Shown here piece by piece: positions 51,968 through 60,165 of a stretch of DNA of 64,000 nucleotides. The stretch's first letter is position 1; each line of letters begins with the position of its first letter. The notes below the pieces were generated by a model. The model was not told where the DNA came from. It was given only the letters and a program-made list of their open reading frames with translations, and did no database searches. The position numbers were made by a program, and so were the translations under genes. The DNA lies in contig NZ_JAKJRU010000003.1 in assembly GCF_021726475.1 (NCBI RefSeq), positions 372,001 to 436,000 of the forward strand, read 5' to 3'. Source of the DNA: Pseudomonas oligotrophica (lineage in GTDB: Bacteria; Pseudomonadota; Gammaproteobacteria; Pseudomonadales; Pseudomonadaceae).

Positions 51968-53161
51968 TCAGCCCTGGTCCGGCTGGCGCCCCAGCAGGGA
52001 GTCGACCGGCGGCACCCGGGTATCGCTCTCCATCTGCGCGTCGTGCTCGAGCTGGTGGCTGAAGCGGTCCAGCGAGTCCTGGCTGTGCTGCGCGTCGCTG
52101 GCGAACACCGGCTGGCTCAGCATGTAGGCCGAGAGCAGGCGCGCCATGGCCGCCAGGCTGTCGATGTGGGTGCGCTCGTAGCCGTGGGTCGCGTCGCAAC
52201 CGAAGGCCAGCAGGGCGGTGCGGATGTCGTGCCCGGCCTCGATCGCCGACTGCGCGTCGCTGTGGTAGTAGCGGAACAGGTCGCGGCGCACCGGGATCTC
52301 GTGCTCGCCGGCGAGCTTTAGCAGGTGGCGCGAGAGATGGTAGTCGTAGGGCCCGCCCGAATCCTGCATGGCCACGGTGACCGCATGCTCGCTGGACGCC
52401 TGGCCCTTGGCCGCCGGGGCGATGTCGATACCGACGAACTCGCTGACGTCCCAGGGCAGGGCGCCGGCGGCGCCCGAGCCGGTCTCCTCGGTGATGGTGA
52501 ACAGCGGGTGGATGTCGATCGGCGGCTCGCGGCCGCTGTCCACCACCGCTTTCAACGCGGCGAGCAGGGCGGCGACGCCGGCCTTGTCGTCCAGATGGCG
52601 GGCGCTGATGTAGCCGTTCTCGGCAAACTCTGGCAGCGGGTCGAAGGCGACGAAATCGCCGACGTTGACCCCCAGTGCCAGGGTCTCGGCACGGCTGTAG
52701 GTGTAGGCGTCCAGGCGCAGCTCGACGTGGTCCCAGCTGATCGGCGCCTCGTCCACCGCGGTGTTGAAGGCGTGCCCGGAGGCCAGCAGCGGCAGCACGC
52801 TGCCGCGGATCACCCCGCTGTCGGTGAACACGCTGACCCGGCTGCCCTCGGCGAAGCGGCTCGACCAGCAGCCCACCGGGGCCAGGGCGACGCGGCCGGT
52901 CTCGTGGATCTCGCGGACGATGGCGCCGATGGTGTCGACGTGGGCGGCGACCGCACGGTCCGGGCTGTAGCGGCGGCCCTTGAGCGTTGCGCGGATGGTG
53001 CCGCGGCGGGTCAGCTCGAAGGGGATGTCGAGTTCCTTCAGGCGCTCGGCGACGTAGCGCACGATGGTGTCGGTGAAGCCGGTCGGGCTGGGAATGGCGA
53101 GCATCTCCAGCAAGACGCGTTGCAGGTAGTTCAGGTCCGGTTCGGGAAGCGTTGCATGCAT
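51968..53161 (-). CDS. M42-like peptidase of the NAGGN osmolyte system
   Basis: A 397-residue M42-type cobalt/zinc peptidase: LLEMLAIPSPTGFTDTIVRYV, AAHVDTIGAIVREIHE (His ligand and Asp), ARHLDDKAGVAALLAAL, ITEETGSGAAGALPWD and the HSDAQSAIEAGHDIRTALLAFGCDATHGYERTH segment near the end. Such genes accompany the NAGGN biosynthetic pair and are named for it; it may recycle or process the dipeptide, which is an inference. Third gene of the set, 97 bases after the synthetase. Confidence 0.9.
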   Translation of the reverse strand: MHATLPEPDLNYLQRVLLEMLAIPSPTGFTDTIVRYVAERLKELDIPFELTRRGTIRATLKGRRYSPDRAVAAHVDTIGAIVREIHETGRVALAPVGCWSSRFAEGSRVSVFTDSGVIRGSVLPLLASGHAFNTAVDEAPISWDHVELRLDAYTYSRAETLALGVNVGDFVAFDPLPEFAENGYISARHLDDKAGVAALLAALKAVVDSGREPPIDIHPLFTITEETGSGAAGALPWDVSEFVGIDIAPAAKGQASSEHAVTVAMQDSGGPYDYHLSRHLLKLAGEHEIPVRRDLFRYYHSDAQSAIEAGHDIRTALLAFGCDATHGYERTHIDSLAAMARLLSAYMLSQPVFASDAQHSQDSLDRFSHQLEHDAQMESDTRVPPVDSLLGRQPDQG

Positions 53162-53257
53162 GGGGCAGACTCCGTCGCGGCGCCGCGGCCGCGTGCTTGC
53201 AAGGGAAACGCCAGCGCAGCCGGCGCCAGGGGCGGCCGGTGCGCGGTGCAGCGTCGC

Positions 53258-55000
53258 TCAGTGGGGGTTCTGGCTGAGCGGAAAGAGCAGGTCGATGAAG
53301 CGCTCGGCGGTCGGCTGCGGCTGGTGGTTGGCCAGGCCGACCCGCTCGTTGGCCTCGATGAACACGTACTCCGGCCGGTCGGCGGCCTCGACCAGCAGGT
53401 CCAGGCCGACCACCGGGATGTCCAGCGCGCGCGCGGCCTGGACCGCCGCCTCGGCCAGCTGTGGGTGCAACTGGGCGGTGACGTCCTCGAGGGTGCCGCC
53501 GGTGTGCAGGTTGGCCGTGCGGCGCACCGCCAGGCGCCGGCCCTGTTCGAGCACGCTGTCGTAGGTCAGGCCGGCCTCCTGCAGGCAGCGTTCGGTTTCC
53601 TCGTCCAGGGGGATGCGGCTCTCGCCACCGGTGGCCGCCTGGCGGCGCCGGCTCTGCGCCTCGATCAGCGCGCCGATGCTGTTGCGACCGTCGCCGATCA
53701 CCTCGGCCGGACGGCGGATCGCCGCGGCGACCACCTCGTAGCCGATCACCACGATGCGCAGGTCCAGCCCCGGGTGGAAGCTCTCCAGCAGCACCCGGCT
53801 GTCGTACTGGCGGGCGCGCTGCACGGCCTGCTCGACGGCCTCGGCGTCACGCAGGTCGACGGCGACGCCATGGCCCTGTTCGCCGTTCACCGGCTTGACC
53901 ACCAGGCTGCCGTGCTCGGCGAGGAACGCGGCGTTGTCCTCGGCGCCGCCGGCCAGGCGCTGTGCCGGCAGGCGGATGCCGACGCGGGCGAGGGTGCGGT
54001 GAGTCAGCTGCTTGTCCTGGCAGAGCGTCATGCTCACCGCCGAGGTCAGGTCCGACAGCGACTCGCGGCAGCGCACCCGCCGGCCGCCCTGAGCCAGGGT
54101 GAACAGCCCGGCCTCGGCATCGTCGATGCTGATGTCGATGCCACGCCGGCGCGCCTCGTCGACGATGATGCGCGCGTAGGGGTTGAGTTCGGCCTCCGGC
54201 CCGGGGCCGAGGAACAGCGGCTGGTTGAAGCTGTTCTTGCGCTTGACGGTGAAGGTCGGCAGGTCGCGAAAGCCGAGCTTGGCGTAGAGCGCCTTGGCCT
54301 GGCGGTTGTCGTGCAGCACCGAGAGGTCGAGGTAGGCCAGCCCGCGGCCCATGTAGTGCTCGATCAGGTGGCGCACCAGCGCCTCGCCGACGCCGGGCCG
54401 TGCGCAACTGGGCGAGACCGCCAGGCACCAGAGGCTGGAGCCGTGTTCCGGGTCGTTGAAGGCCTTGAGGTGGTTGAGGCCCATGACGCTGCCGATGATC
54501 TGCCCGGAGCTTTCGTCCTCGGCCAGCCAGTACACCGGCCCGCCTTCGTCCCAGGGCGTGCAGCGCCCGGGCTCGACCGGCATCATCCCGCGCGACTGGT
54601 AGAGCGCGTTGACCGCCTGCCAGTCGGCATCGCTCTGCACGCGGCGCACGCAGAAGCCGCGCACGCCCTTCTGCGCCGGGCGGTAGTCGGTGAACCAGAT
54701 GCGCAGCGTGTCCGAGGGGTCGAGGAACAGTTGCTGCGGGGCATGCGCCAGCACCTGGTGCGGTGCGGCGACGTAGAGGGCGATGTCGCGCTCGCCGGGC
54801 TGCTCGTTGAGCAGGTCGGCCGCCAGGGCCGCCGGGTCGGCGAAGGTATGGCCGATCAGGATGCGCCCCCAGCCGCAGTGCACGCTGACCGGGCCGGCCG
54901 GCTCATCCAGGCCGTCGCCGGCCAGGCGCTGCTGCAATCGCTGGTAGGACGGCGTCTGTCCGCGCAGCAGGCGCTGTCCGTAGGCTTGAGACTTCTGCAT
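53258..55000 (-). CDS. ngg: N-acetylglutaminylglutamine synthetase (GNAT + ATP-grasp)
   Basis: A 580-residue fusion. N-terminal part includes a GNAT acetyltransferase domain (about 105-285: FCVRRVQSDADWQAVNALYQSRGMMPVEPG ... LAVSPSCARPGVGEALVRHLIEHYMGRGLAYLDLSVLHDNRQAKALYAKLGFRDL); the C-terminal half (about 290-570) is an ATP-grasp ligase of the cyanophycin/glutathione-synthetase type (GSLVVKPVNGEQGHGVAVDL, PVVGLDLLVEA, YVFIEANERVGLANH). Together these acetylate glutamine and join it to a second glutamine, building the osmolyte N-acetylglutaminylglutamine (amide). AAGGAAA upstream of ATG 55000. Confidence 0.94.
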   Translation of the reverse strand: MQKSQAYGQRLLRGQTPSYQRLQQRLAGDGLDEPAGPVSVHCGWGRILIGHTFADPAALAADLLNEQPGERDIALYVAAPHQVLAHAPQQLFLDPSDTLRIWFTDYRPAQKGVRGFCVRRVQSDADWQAVNALYQSRGMMPVEPGRCTPWDEGGPVYWLAEDESSGQIIGSVMGLNHLKAFNDPEHGSSLWCLAVSPSCARPGVGEALVRHLIEHYMGRGLAYLDLSVLHDNRQAKALYAKLGFRDLPTFTVKRKNSFNQPLFLGPGPEAELNPYARIIVDEARRRGIDISIDDAEAGLFTLAQGGRRVRCRESLSDLTSAVSMTLCQDKQLTHRTLARVGIRLPAQRLAGGAEDNAAFLAEHGSLVVKPVNGEQGHGVAVDLRDAEAVEQAVQRARQYDSRVLLESFHPGLDLRIVVIGYEVVAAAIRRPAEVIGDGRNSIGALIEAQSRRRQAATGGESRIPLDEETERCLQEAGLTYDSVLEQGRRLAVRRTANLHTGGTLEDVTAQLHPQLAEAAVQAARALDIPVVGLDLLVEAADRPEYVFIEANERVGLANHQPQPTAERFIDLLFPLSQNPH

Positions 55001-55066
55001 GGTGCGTTTCCTTGAGATGGCCCGCGCCCCGCATGCCGCTCGGCAACGCGGGGCCTGCGGCGGTTC

Positions 55067-56839
55067 TTAGAGGCCTTGTTCGCTCAACCATAGGTTGACC
55101 GCCGCCAGCTGCCAGAGTTTGGAGCCGCGCAGCGGGGTCAGCTGGCCCTCCGGGTCGGCGAGCAGGCGCTCGATCGCCTCGGGCTTGTAGAGGCCGCGGT
55201 CCTGGCTGGGGTCGAGCAGCAGCTGGCGGACCCAGTCCAGGGTCGCGCCCTGCAGGTGCTTGAGCCCCGGCACCGGGAAGTAGCCCTTGGGCCGGTCGAT
55301 GACCGCGGCGGGGATCACCCGGCGCGCGGCTTCCTTGAGCACGTACTTGCCGCCCTCGGGCAGCTTGTAGCGCGCCGGGATGCGTGCCGACAGCTCGGCC
55401 ACGCGGTAGTCGAGGAACGGCGTGCGCGCCTCCAGCCCCCAGGCCATGGTCATGTTGTCGACGCGCTTGACCGGGTCGTCGACCAGCATCACGGTACTGT
55501 CGATGCGCAGCGCCTTGTCCACCGCGGCCTCGGCACCGGGCGCGGCGAAGTGCCGGCGCACGAAGTCGCCGGAGAAGTCGCCGCGGTGCCATTGGTCCTG
55601 CATCAGCGCGCGGTACTCGTCGTAGTCGCGGTCGCGGAAGGCGCGCAGGTAGGCCGCCAGCGGGTCGCTGGCGCCGTCCACCTGCGGGTACCAGTGGTAG
55701 CCGGCGAACAGCTCGTCGGCGCCCTGGCCGCTCTGCACCACCTTGCAGTGCCGCGAGACCTCGCGCGAGAGCAGGTAGAAGGCGATGCAGTCATGGCTGA
55801 CCATCGGTTCGCTCATGGCGCGGAAGGCCGCTGGCAGCTGCTCGAGGATTTCCCGCTCGCGGATGCGCAACTGATGGTGGCGCGTCTGGAAGTGCTCGGC
55901 GATGAGGTCCGAATACTTGAACTCGTCGCCGCGCTCGCCCCCGGCATCCTCGAAGCCGATGGAGAAGGTCAGCAGATTCTCGCCGACCCCGGCCTCGCGC
56001 AGCAGGCCGACCAGCAGGCTCGAATCGACGCCGCCGGAAAGCAGTACGCCGACGTCCACCGCCGCGCGCTGGCGGATCGCCACGGCCTCGCGCAGGGTGT
56101 CCAGGGTGGCCTGCTGCCAGTCCTCGAAGCTGTAGTCCTGTTCCTCGGCGCGGGCGCCGAAGGTCAGCTCCCACCAGCGCTGGGTGGTCACCGTGCCGGC
56201 CGCGTCGACGCGCATCCAGCTGGCCGGTGGCAGCTTCTCGATGCCGGCGACCAGGGTGTCGGGTGCCGGCACCACGGCGTGGAAACTCATGTAGTGGTTC
56301 AGCGCCACCGGGTTCAGCTCACCGCCGATGTCGCCGCCTTGCAGCAGCGCCGGCAGGCTGGAGGCGAAGCGCAGGCGCTTGTCGCTGCGCGACAGGTAGA
56401 GCGGCTTGACGCCCAGGCGATCGCGGGCGATGAACAGCTGGCGGCTGTCGCGCTCCCAGATGGCGAAGGCAAACATGCCGTTGAGCCGCGGCAGGAGCGC
56501 CTCGCGCCAGGCGTGATAGCCCTTGAGCAGGACCTCGGTGTCGCCGTCGGAGAAGAAGCGGTAGCCCAGGCCTTCGAGCTCGGCGCGCAGCTTGGGGTAG
56601 TTGTAGATGGCGCCGTTGAAGACCATGGCCAGGCCCAGGGCCGGGTCGAGCATCGGCTGGCCCGAGGCCTCGCACAGATCCATGATCTTCAGCCGCCGGT
56701 GGCCGAAGGCGAGCGGGCCCTGGCTGTGGAACCCGCAGGCGTCGGGGCCGCGGGCGGTGAGGTGTTGGGTGATGCGTTCAATCGCGGCCAGGTCGGCCGG
56801 TTGATTATCGAAGCGAAGTTCTCCAGCTATGCCACACAT
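55067..56839 (-). CDS. asnO: AsnO-type amidotransferase of NAGGN biosynthesis
   Basis: A 590-residue asparagine-synthetase-like enzyme. N-terminal Ntn glutaminase with catalytic C2 (MCGIAGEL) and R/N substrate residues (FGHRRLKIMD, VFNGAIYNY); C-terminal synthetase domain with the PPi loop S268-G-G-V-D-S-S274. In this context it amidates N-acetylglutaminylglutamine to the neutral osmolyte NAGGN, as shown for AsnO/Ngg in Sinorhizobium and for the Pseudomonas homologues. First gene of the operon, preceded by AAGGATCC and a divergent MarR gene. Confidence 0.93.
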   Translation of the reverse strand: MCGIAGELRFDNQPADLAAIERITQHLTARGPDACGFHSQGPLAFGHRRLKIMDLCEASGQPMLDPALGLAMVFNGAIYNYPKLRAELEGLGYRFFSDGDTEVLLKGYHAWREALLPRLNGMFAFAIWERDSRQLFIARDRLGVKPLYLSRSDKRLRFASSLPALLQGGDIGGELNPVALNHYMSFHAVVPAPDTLVAGIEKLPPASWMRVDAAGTVTTQRWWELTFGARAEEQDYSFEDWQQATLDTLREAVAIRQRAAVDVGVLLSGGVDSSLLVGLLREAGVGENLLTFSIGFEDAGGERGDEFKYSDLIAEHFQTRHHQLRIREREILEQLPAAFRAMSEPMVSHDCIAFYLLSREVSRHCKVVQSGQGADELFAGYHWYPQVDGASDPLAAYLRAFRDRDYDEYRALMQDQWHRGDFSGDFVRRHFAAPGAEAAVDKALRIDSTVMLVDDPVKRVDNMTMAWGLEARTPFLDYRVAELSARIPARYKLPEGGKYVLKEAARRVIPAAVIDRPKGYFPVPGLKHLQGATLDWVRQLLLDPSQDRGLYKPEAIERLLADPEGQLTPLRGSKLWQLAAVNLWLSEQGL

Positions 56840-56962
56840 AGGATCCTTACCGGTTGTGCCGTTGGGGAGTGTGACCGGTGCGTCGCGCGGTGGTTCAGGC
56901 GCGCTGGAAGCCTTCCGCGGGCCGAAGCCGCCGTCGTCGCCAGGCGGTCACGTTTTTACACC

Positions 56963-56980
56963 AAAGCAAATAAGTGCTTT
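56963..56980. promoter_or_regulatory. Candidate operator in the asnO-marR divergent promoter region
   Basis: AAAGCA, 6 bases, TGCTTT (56963-56980): a perfect 6-bp inverted repeat in an AT-rich island (about 56950-57010) between the divergent asnO and marR genes. Size and position suit a MarR-family dimer; evidence is positional only. Confidence 0.45.
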
Positions 56981-57015
56981 CATGTCAAAGTTATTGGTCG
57001 TGTGGTTTCGGCAAT

Positions 57016-57486
57016 ATGAATGATGAAAAAGTTTCAGTCGAAACGAATCTGTCGGTCGATGGGCTGGACCTGCCGCTGTTCCAGGCGCTGCGCCGGCTGC
57101 AGCAGGATGCCGAGGTCCACGCCAAGCGCCTGGCGCGCTTCGGCGGCCTCACCCCGATGCAGCGGATGATCCTGCAGGTGCTGGCCAGCGAGGGGCAGCA
57201 GACGGCCAGCGCGCTCAGCCGGCGGGTCAGCCTGACCGCGGCGACGCTCTCCGGCCAGCTCGACCGGCTGGAGGAGCGCGGCCTGTTGCTGCGTCGCCGT
57301 GACGAGGCGGATCGGCGCCGCCAGTGGCTGCTGATCACCGCGGCCGGCCTTGCCCTGCTGCAGGAGGCGCCGCCGCTGCTGCCGCCGGAATTCCGCATGC
57401 GCTTCGCCGCACTGCCGGAATGGGAGCGCCACGCCATCACCGCCGCGCTGCTGCGCGCGGCGAGCCTGTGTGGCGAGGTGGACTGA
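57016..57486 (+). CDS. MarR-family transcriptional regulator of the NAGGN locus
   Basis: A 156-residue winged-helix regulator: LTPMQRMILQVLASEGQQTASALSRRVSLTAATLSGQLDRLEERGLLLRRRDEADRRRQWLLITAAG is the MarR DNA-binding domain (recognition helix SLTAATLSGQLDRL, wing RRRDEADRRRQ). ATG 57016 is chosen; ribosome binding site weak; upstream in-frame start at 56974 lies in the promoter region. Divergent from asnO, as in Pseudomonas aeruginosa, so control of the NAGGN operon is likely. Confidence 0.88.
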   Translation: MNDEKVSVETNLSVDGLDLPLFQALRRLQQDAEVHAKRLARFGGLTPMQRMILQVLASEGQQTASALSRRVSLTAATLSGQLDRLEERGLLLRRRDEADRRRQWLLITAAGLALLQEAPPLLPPEFRMRFAALPEWERHAITAALLRAASLCGEVD

Positions 57487-57489
57487 GCA

Positions 57490-58344
57490 CTACTGGCGGA
57501 AGCCCTCGACGATGTATTCGGCCAGCGCCTCGCTGACCGGGGAGCGGGTCTGCGCGTTGCGCAGCAGCACGATGCTGGAGAGCGGCAGGCGCGGCAGCCC
57601 TTCGTTGTCTCCGAGGATGCGCAGCTCGGCCGGAACCAGGCTCTGCAGCTGCGCGGTAACCGCCAGGCCGGCACCGACCAGCGCCATGATCGCCGCCAGG
57701 CTCGGGCTGGTGTAGGCGATGCGGTAGTCGATCTCGGCGGCATCCAGCGCATTGCAGACCCAGGCGCGGCAGAAGCAGCCATTGTTGAACATCGCCAGCG
57801 GGATCGGCCGCTGCCGGTGCAGGTCGAAGCCGGCGGCCTCGGCCCAGACGAAATGCTCCTGGCGCAGCAGCTGGCCGATCTCGGTGCCCGGTTCGCGGGT
57901 GACGATGGACAGGTCCAGGTCCTGGCGCTGCAGCAGCTGGCCGGAGGGTTCGCAATGCACCTCGACCTGCACCAGCGGGTAGGCCTGGGCGAAGCGCGCC
58001 AGGATGCCTGGCAAAAAGCGCATCACGTAGTCGTCCGGCGTGCCGATGCGCACCGCGCCGACCATGTGCGGCTGGCGCAGGGTGGTGATGACCTCGCCAT
58101 GCAGCTTGAGGATGCGCCGCGCATAGCCGAGCAGCACCTGGCCCTCGGCGGTCAGGCGCACCTGGCGGCCGCTGCGCTCGAACAGCGGGCGCTGCAGCAC
58201 GTCCTCCTCGAGGCGCTTCATCTGCATGCTCACCGCCGACTGGGTGCGGTTGACCGCTTCGGCGGCACGGGTGAAGCCGCCGTGGTCGGCGATGGCGACG
58301 AAGCTGCGCAGCAGCTCGGTGTCGATGCTCGGGAAGTGCGCCAT
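57490..58344 (-). CDS. LysR-family transcriptional regulator
   Basis: A 284-residue LTTR. N-terminal winged helix (DTELLRSFVAIADHGGFTRAAEAVNRTQSAVSMQMKRLEEDVLQRPLFERSGRQVRLT) and an effector-binding domain (about 90-284) starting VGAVRIGTPDDYVMRFLPGIL. The DDYVMRFLP pattern is seen in LTTRs near exporters and oxidoreductases, but the ligand is unknown. Divergent from the DUF1127 gene with an inverted repeat between them; ends three bases from the convergent marR. Confidence 0.9.
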   Translation of the reverse strand: MAHFPSIDTELLRSFVAIADHGGFTRAAEAVNRTQSAVSMQMKRLEEDVLQRPLFERSGRQVRLTAEGQVLLGYARRILKLHGEVITTLRQPHMVGAVRIGTPDDYVMRFLPGILARFAQAYPLVQVEVHCEPSGQLLQRQDLDLSIVTREPGTEIGQLLRQEHFVWAEAAGFDLHRQRPIPLAMFNNGCFCRAWVCNALDAAEIDYRIAYTSPSLAAIMALVGAGLAVTAQLQSLVPAELRILGDNEGLPRLPLSSIVLLRNAQTRSPVSEALAEYIVEGFRQ

Positions 58345-58394
58345 GGATCAATCTCCGAGATGGCAGGCATCAGAAGTATTCGTTGGATTGATCC
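58345..58394. promoter_or_regulatory. Candidate LysR operator: perfect 9-bp inverted repeat
   Basis: GGATCAATC (58345-58353) and GATTGATCC (58386-58394) are perfect inverted copies, 32 bases apart, in the 95-base gap between the LysR ATG and the DUF1127 gene. The first arm touches the LysR start codon. Layout fits an LTTR tetramer binding site with autorepression. Confidence 0.5.
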
Positions 58395-58439
58395 TAAGCC
58401 TGTCGCGACACTGGCGCCAACCCCACCGAGGAGCGCGCC

Positions 58440-58670
58440 ATGAACCGTCAACGCCTGCATCCCCTCGTTCCGCTGCGCCAGCTCGCGGCGCTCGATCTTC
58501 CCCGGCTCTCCGTACGGCCGCTGCTGGCGCGCCTGCGGCACTGGCGCACGCTTGCCCGGCAGCGCCGGCAGCTGGCGGCGCTGGACCTGCATGCGCTGAA
58601 GGACATCGGCCTGAGCCGCGCCGATGTCGAGCGGGAAATCAGCCGGCCGTTCTGGGACGACCGCGCGTAA
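58440..58670 (+). CDS. DUF1127-domain small basic protein
   Basis: A 76-residue Arg/Leu-rich protein with GAGGAG seven bases before the ATG. The C-terminal part LARLRHWRTLARQRRQLAALDLHALKDIGLSRADVEREISRPFW is the DUF1127 (YjiS-like) motif. In other bacteria DUF1127 proteins affect RNA maturation and phosphate or stress responses; the role here is unknown. Divergent from, and probably controlled by, the LysR gene. Confidence 0.88.
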   Translation: MNRQRLHPLVPLRQLAALDLPRLSVRPLLARLRHWRTLARQRRQLAALDLHALKDIGLSRADVEREISRPFWDDRA

Positions 58671-58679
58671 CCTGTCTGA

Positions 58680-59435
58680 TCAATGGCCGAGCAGCAGTTT
58701 CTGCACGCCCAGCGACAGGCTGACCACGACCAGCATCAGCGCGAACAGCCGCTGCAGCAGGCTGCCGCTGAGGTACTGTGCCAGCCGGTTGCCGGTCAGC
58801 ACGCCACAGGCGCCGCCGGTGGCCAGGCCGGCCAGCAGCGCCAGCGGCGGCTGCGCATCGGTCAGGTAGAGCAGGAAACCGCCGCCGCTGACCAGCGCGA
58901 TCACCGCCATCGAGGTGCCCATGGCGGCCAGCAGCGGCAGCGGGCTGAACCAGAGCAGCGCCGGCACGATGAGAAAGCCGCCGCCCACGCCCATCAGCCC
59001 GGACAGCAGGCCGACGCCGACGCCGATGCCGGCGAGCGCCGGGTAGCGCATCGTGCGGCCCTCGGGGACCGGCAGGTCGGCGCCGCGCCACATGCGCCGT
59101 GCCGACCAGAGCACCAGCAGGCAGAAGGCGACGATCAGCCATTGCTCCGGCACGTAGCGGCCCAGCCACTGGCCCGCGGCGTTGCCAGGCAGGCCGCACA
59201 GCGCCAGCAGCAGCGCCGGGCGCCAGGCGACCTGGCCAAGCCTGGCCCGTGGCACCGCGCCGACCAGCGCCGACATCGCCACCGCGCCAAGGCTGACGCC
59301 GATGGCATCGCGCAGCGGCAGGTGCAGGCTGAGCAGCAGCGGCAGCGCCACCAGCGAGCCACCGGCGCCGGTCAGGCCGAGCAGCAGGCCGAGCACCAGG
59401 CCGATACCCAGGGCCTCGAGCAACAGGATGTCCAT
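58680..59435 (-). CDS. TauE/SafE-family membrane permease
   Basis: A 251-residue protein with about eight membrane helices. Two related halves: LGIGLVLGLLLGLTGAGGSLVALPLLL and LAGIGVGVGLLSGLMGVGGGFLIVPALLW, each with the G-x-G-G-S/G motif of TauE/SafE proteins, which export sulfite, sulfoacetate or other small anions. Substrate unknown. Convergent with the DUF1127 gene (nine bases apart). Confidence 0.9.
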   Translation of the reverse strand: MDILLLEALGIGLVLGLLLGLTGAGGSLVALPLLLSLHLPLRDAIGVSLGAVAMSALVGAVPRARLGQVAWRPALLLALCGLPGNAAGQWLGRYVPEQWLIVAFCLLVLWSARRMWRGADLPVPEGRTMRYPALAGIGVGVGLLSGLMGVGGGFLIVPALLWFSPLPLLAAMGTSMAVIALVSGGGFLLYLTDAQPPLALLAGLATGGACGVLTGNRLAQYLSGSLLQRLFALMLVVVSLSLGVQKLLLGH

Positions 59436-59514
59436 CAGCGCGTTGGCCGCAAGGGCAGCGGGGAAGGGCGGGGTGTGCTCGGCATGCGCTCTCCATTGGC
59501 CGGGAAGTTTGGGG

Positions 59515-60066
59515 TCAGTGTGGCAGAGCCTTGCGCAACGTGAATGCGCCGCGCAGCTCGCCCTGGCTGAAGCCGCGGGCCTGGTCGTCCGGATAGAGGC
59601 TCGACAGCAGGCCGGTCAGCTCCGGCTTGATCGCCTTGCCGTGGCAGGCCAGGCAGGGCTCGCCGGTGGCGATGGCCTGCATGTAGCGGTACTCGTTACC
59701 GATGACCTCGCCATGGCTGAGGCGTTCCAGCGGTTCGCCCGCCGCGGCGCGCTGCTGGAACTGCTCGAGCACCTGGCGTTCCCAGGCGTCCGGGGCGTTG
59801 TCCGGGTTGCGCAGTTTCAGCGAGGTGCGGCCGACCGTCCAGGGCGCACGGCTGTGCTCCTCGGCGATCGCCGGTGCCAGCAGGTTGCAGCTCTCGATGG
59901 CCGCGCGCGGCCCGCCTTCGGCCACGGCCTTCTTCACCGTGCCGAGCAGTTGCTGCTGGAACGGCGGGATCAGGCCGGCGGCTTCCTCGCGCAGCTGTGC
60001 GGCGTCCGGCTGGGCGACGGCCTGGCTTGCGAGCAGGCCGAGGATGAACAGGTAGGCGGGTTTCAT
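59515..60066 (-). CDS. Periplasmic c-type haem protein, DUF3365 family
   Basis: A 183-residue protein. ATG 60066 has AAGGAGATA at the right distance and gives a signal peptide (MKPAYLFILGLLASQAVAQ). A single haem-attachment site C138-L-A-C141-H142 is followed by GKAIKPELTGLLSSLYPDDQARGFSQGELRGAFTLR; this is the Tll0287/DUF3365 pattern, a PAS-like haem domain with redox or gas-sensing suggestions. No partner domain (kinase, cyclase) is fused here. Upstream in-frame ATGs are rejected for lack of ribosome binding sites. Confidence 0.88.
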   Translation of the reverse strand: MKPAYLFILGLLASQAVAQPDAAQLREEAAGLIPPFQQQLLGTVKKAVAEGGPRAAIESCNLLAPAIAEEHSRAPWTVGRTSLKLRNPDNAPDAWERQVLEQFQQRAAAGEPLERLSHGEVIGNEYRYMQAIATGEPCLACHGKAIKPELTGLLSSLYPDDQARGFSQGELRGAFTLRKALPH

Positions 60067-60165
60067 CGGGTATCTCCTTGAGGGACCAAAGCTCGCCATT
60101 ATACGGGTGGGGGTATATGAAGGCATGATCCCCGGCAAGCCAAGGCCCCTTCGCCGCGCGGCCGG

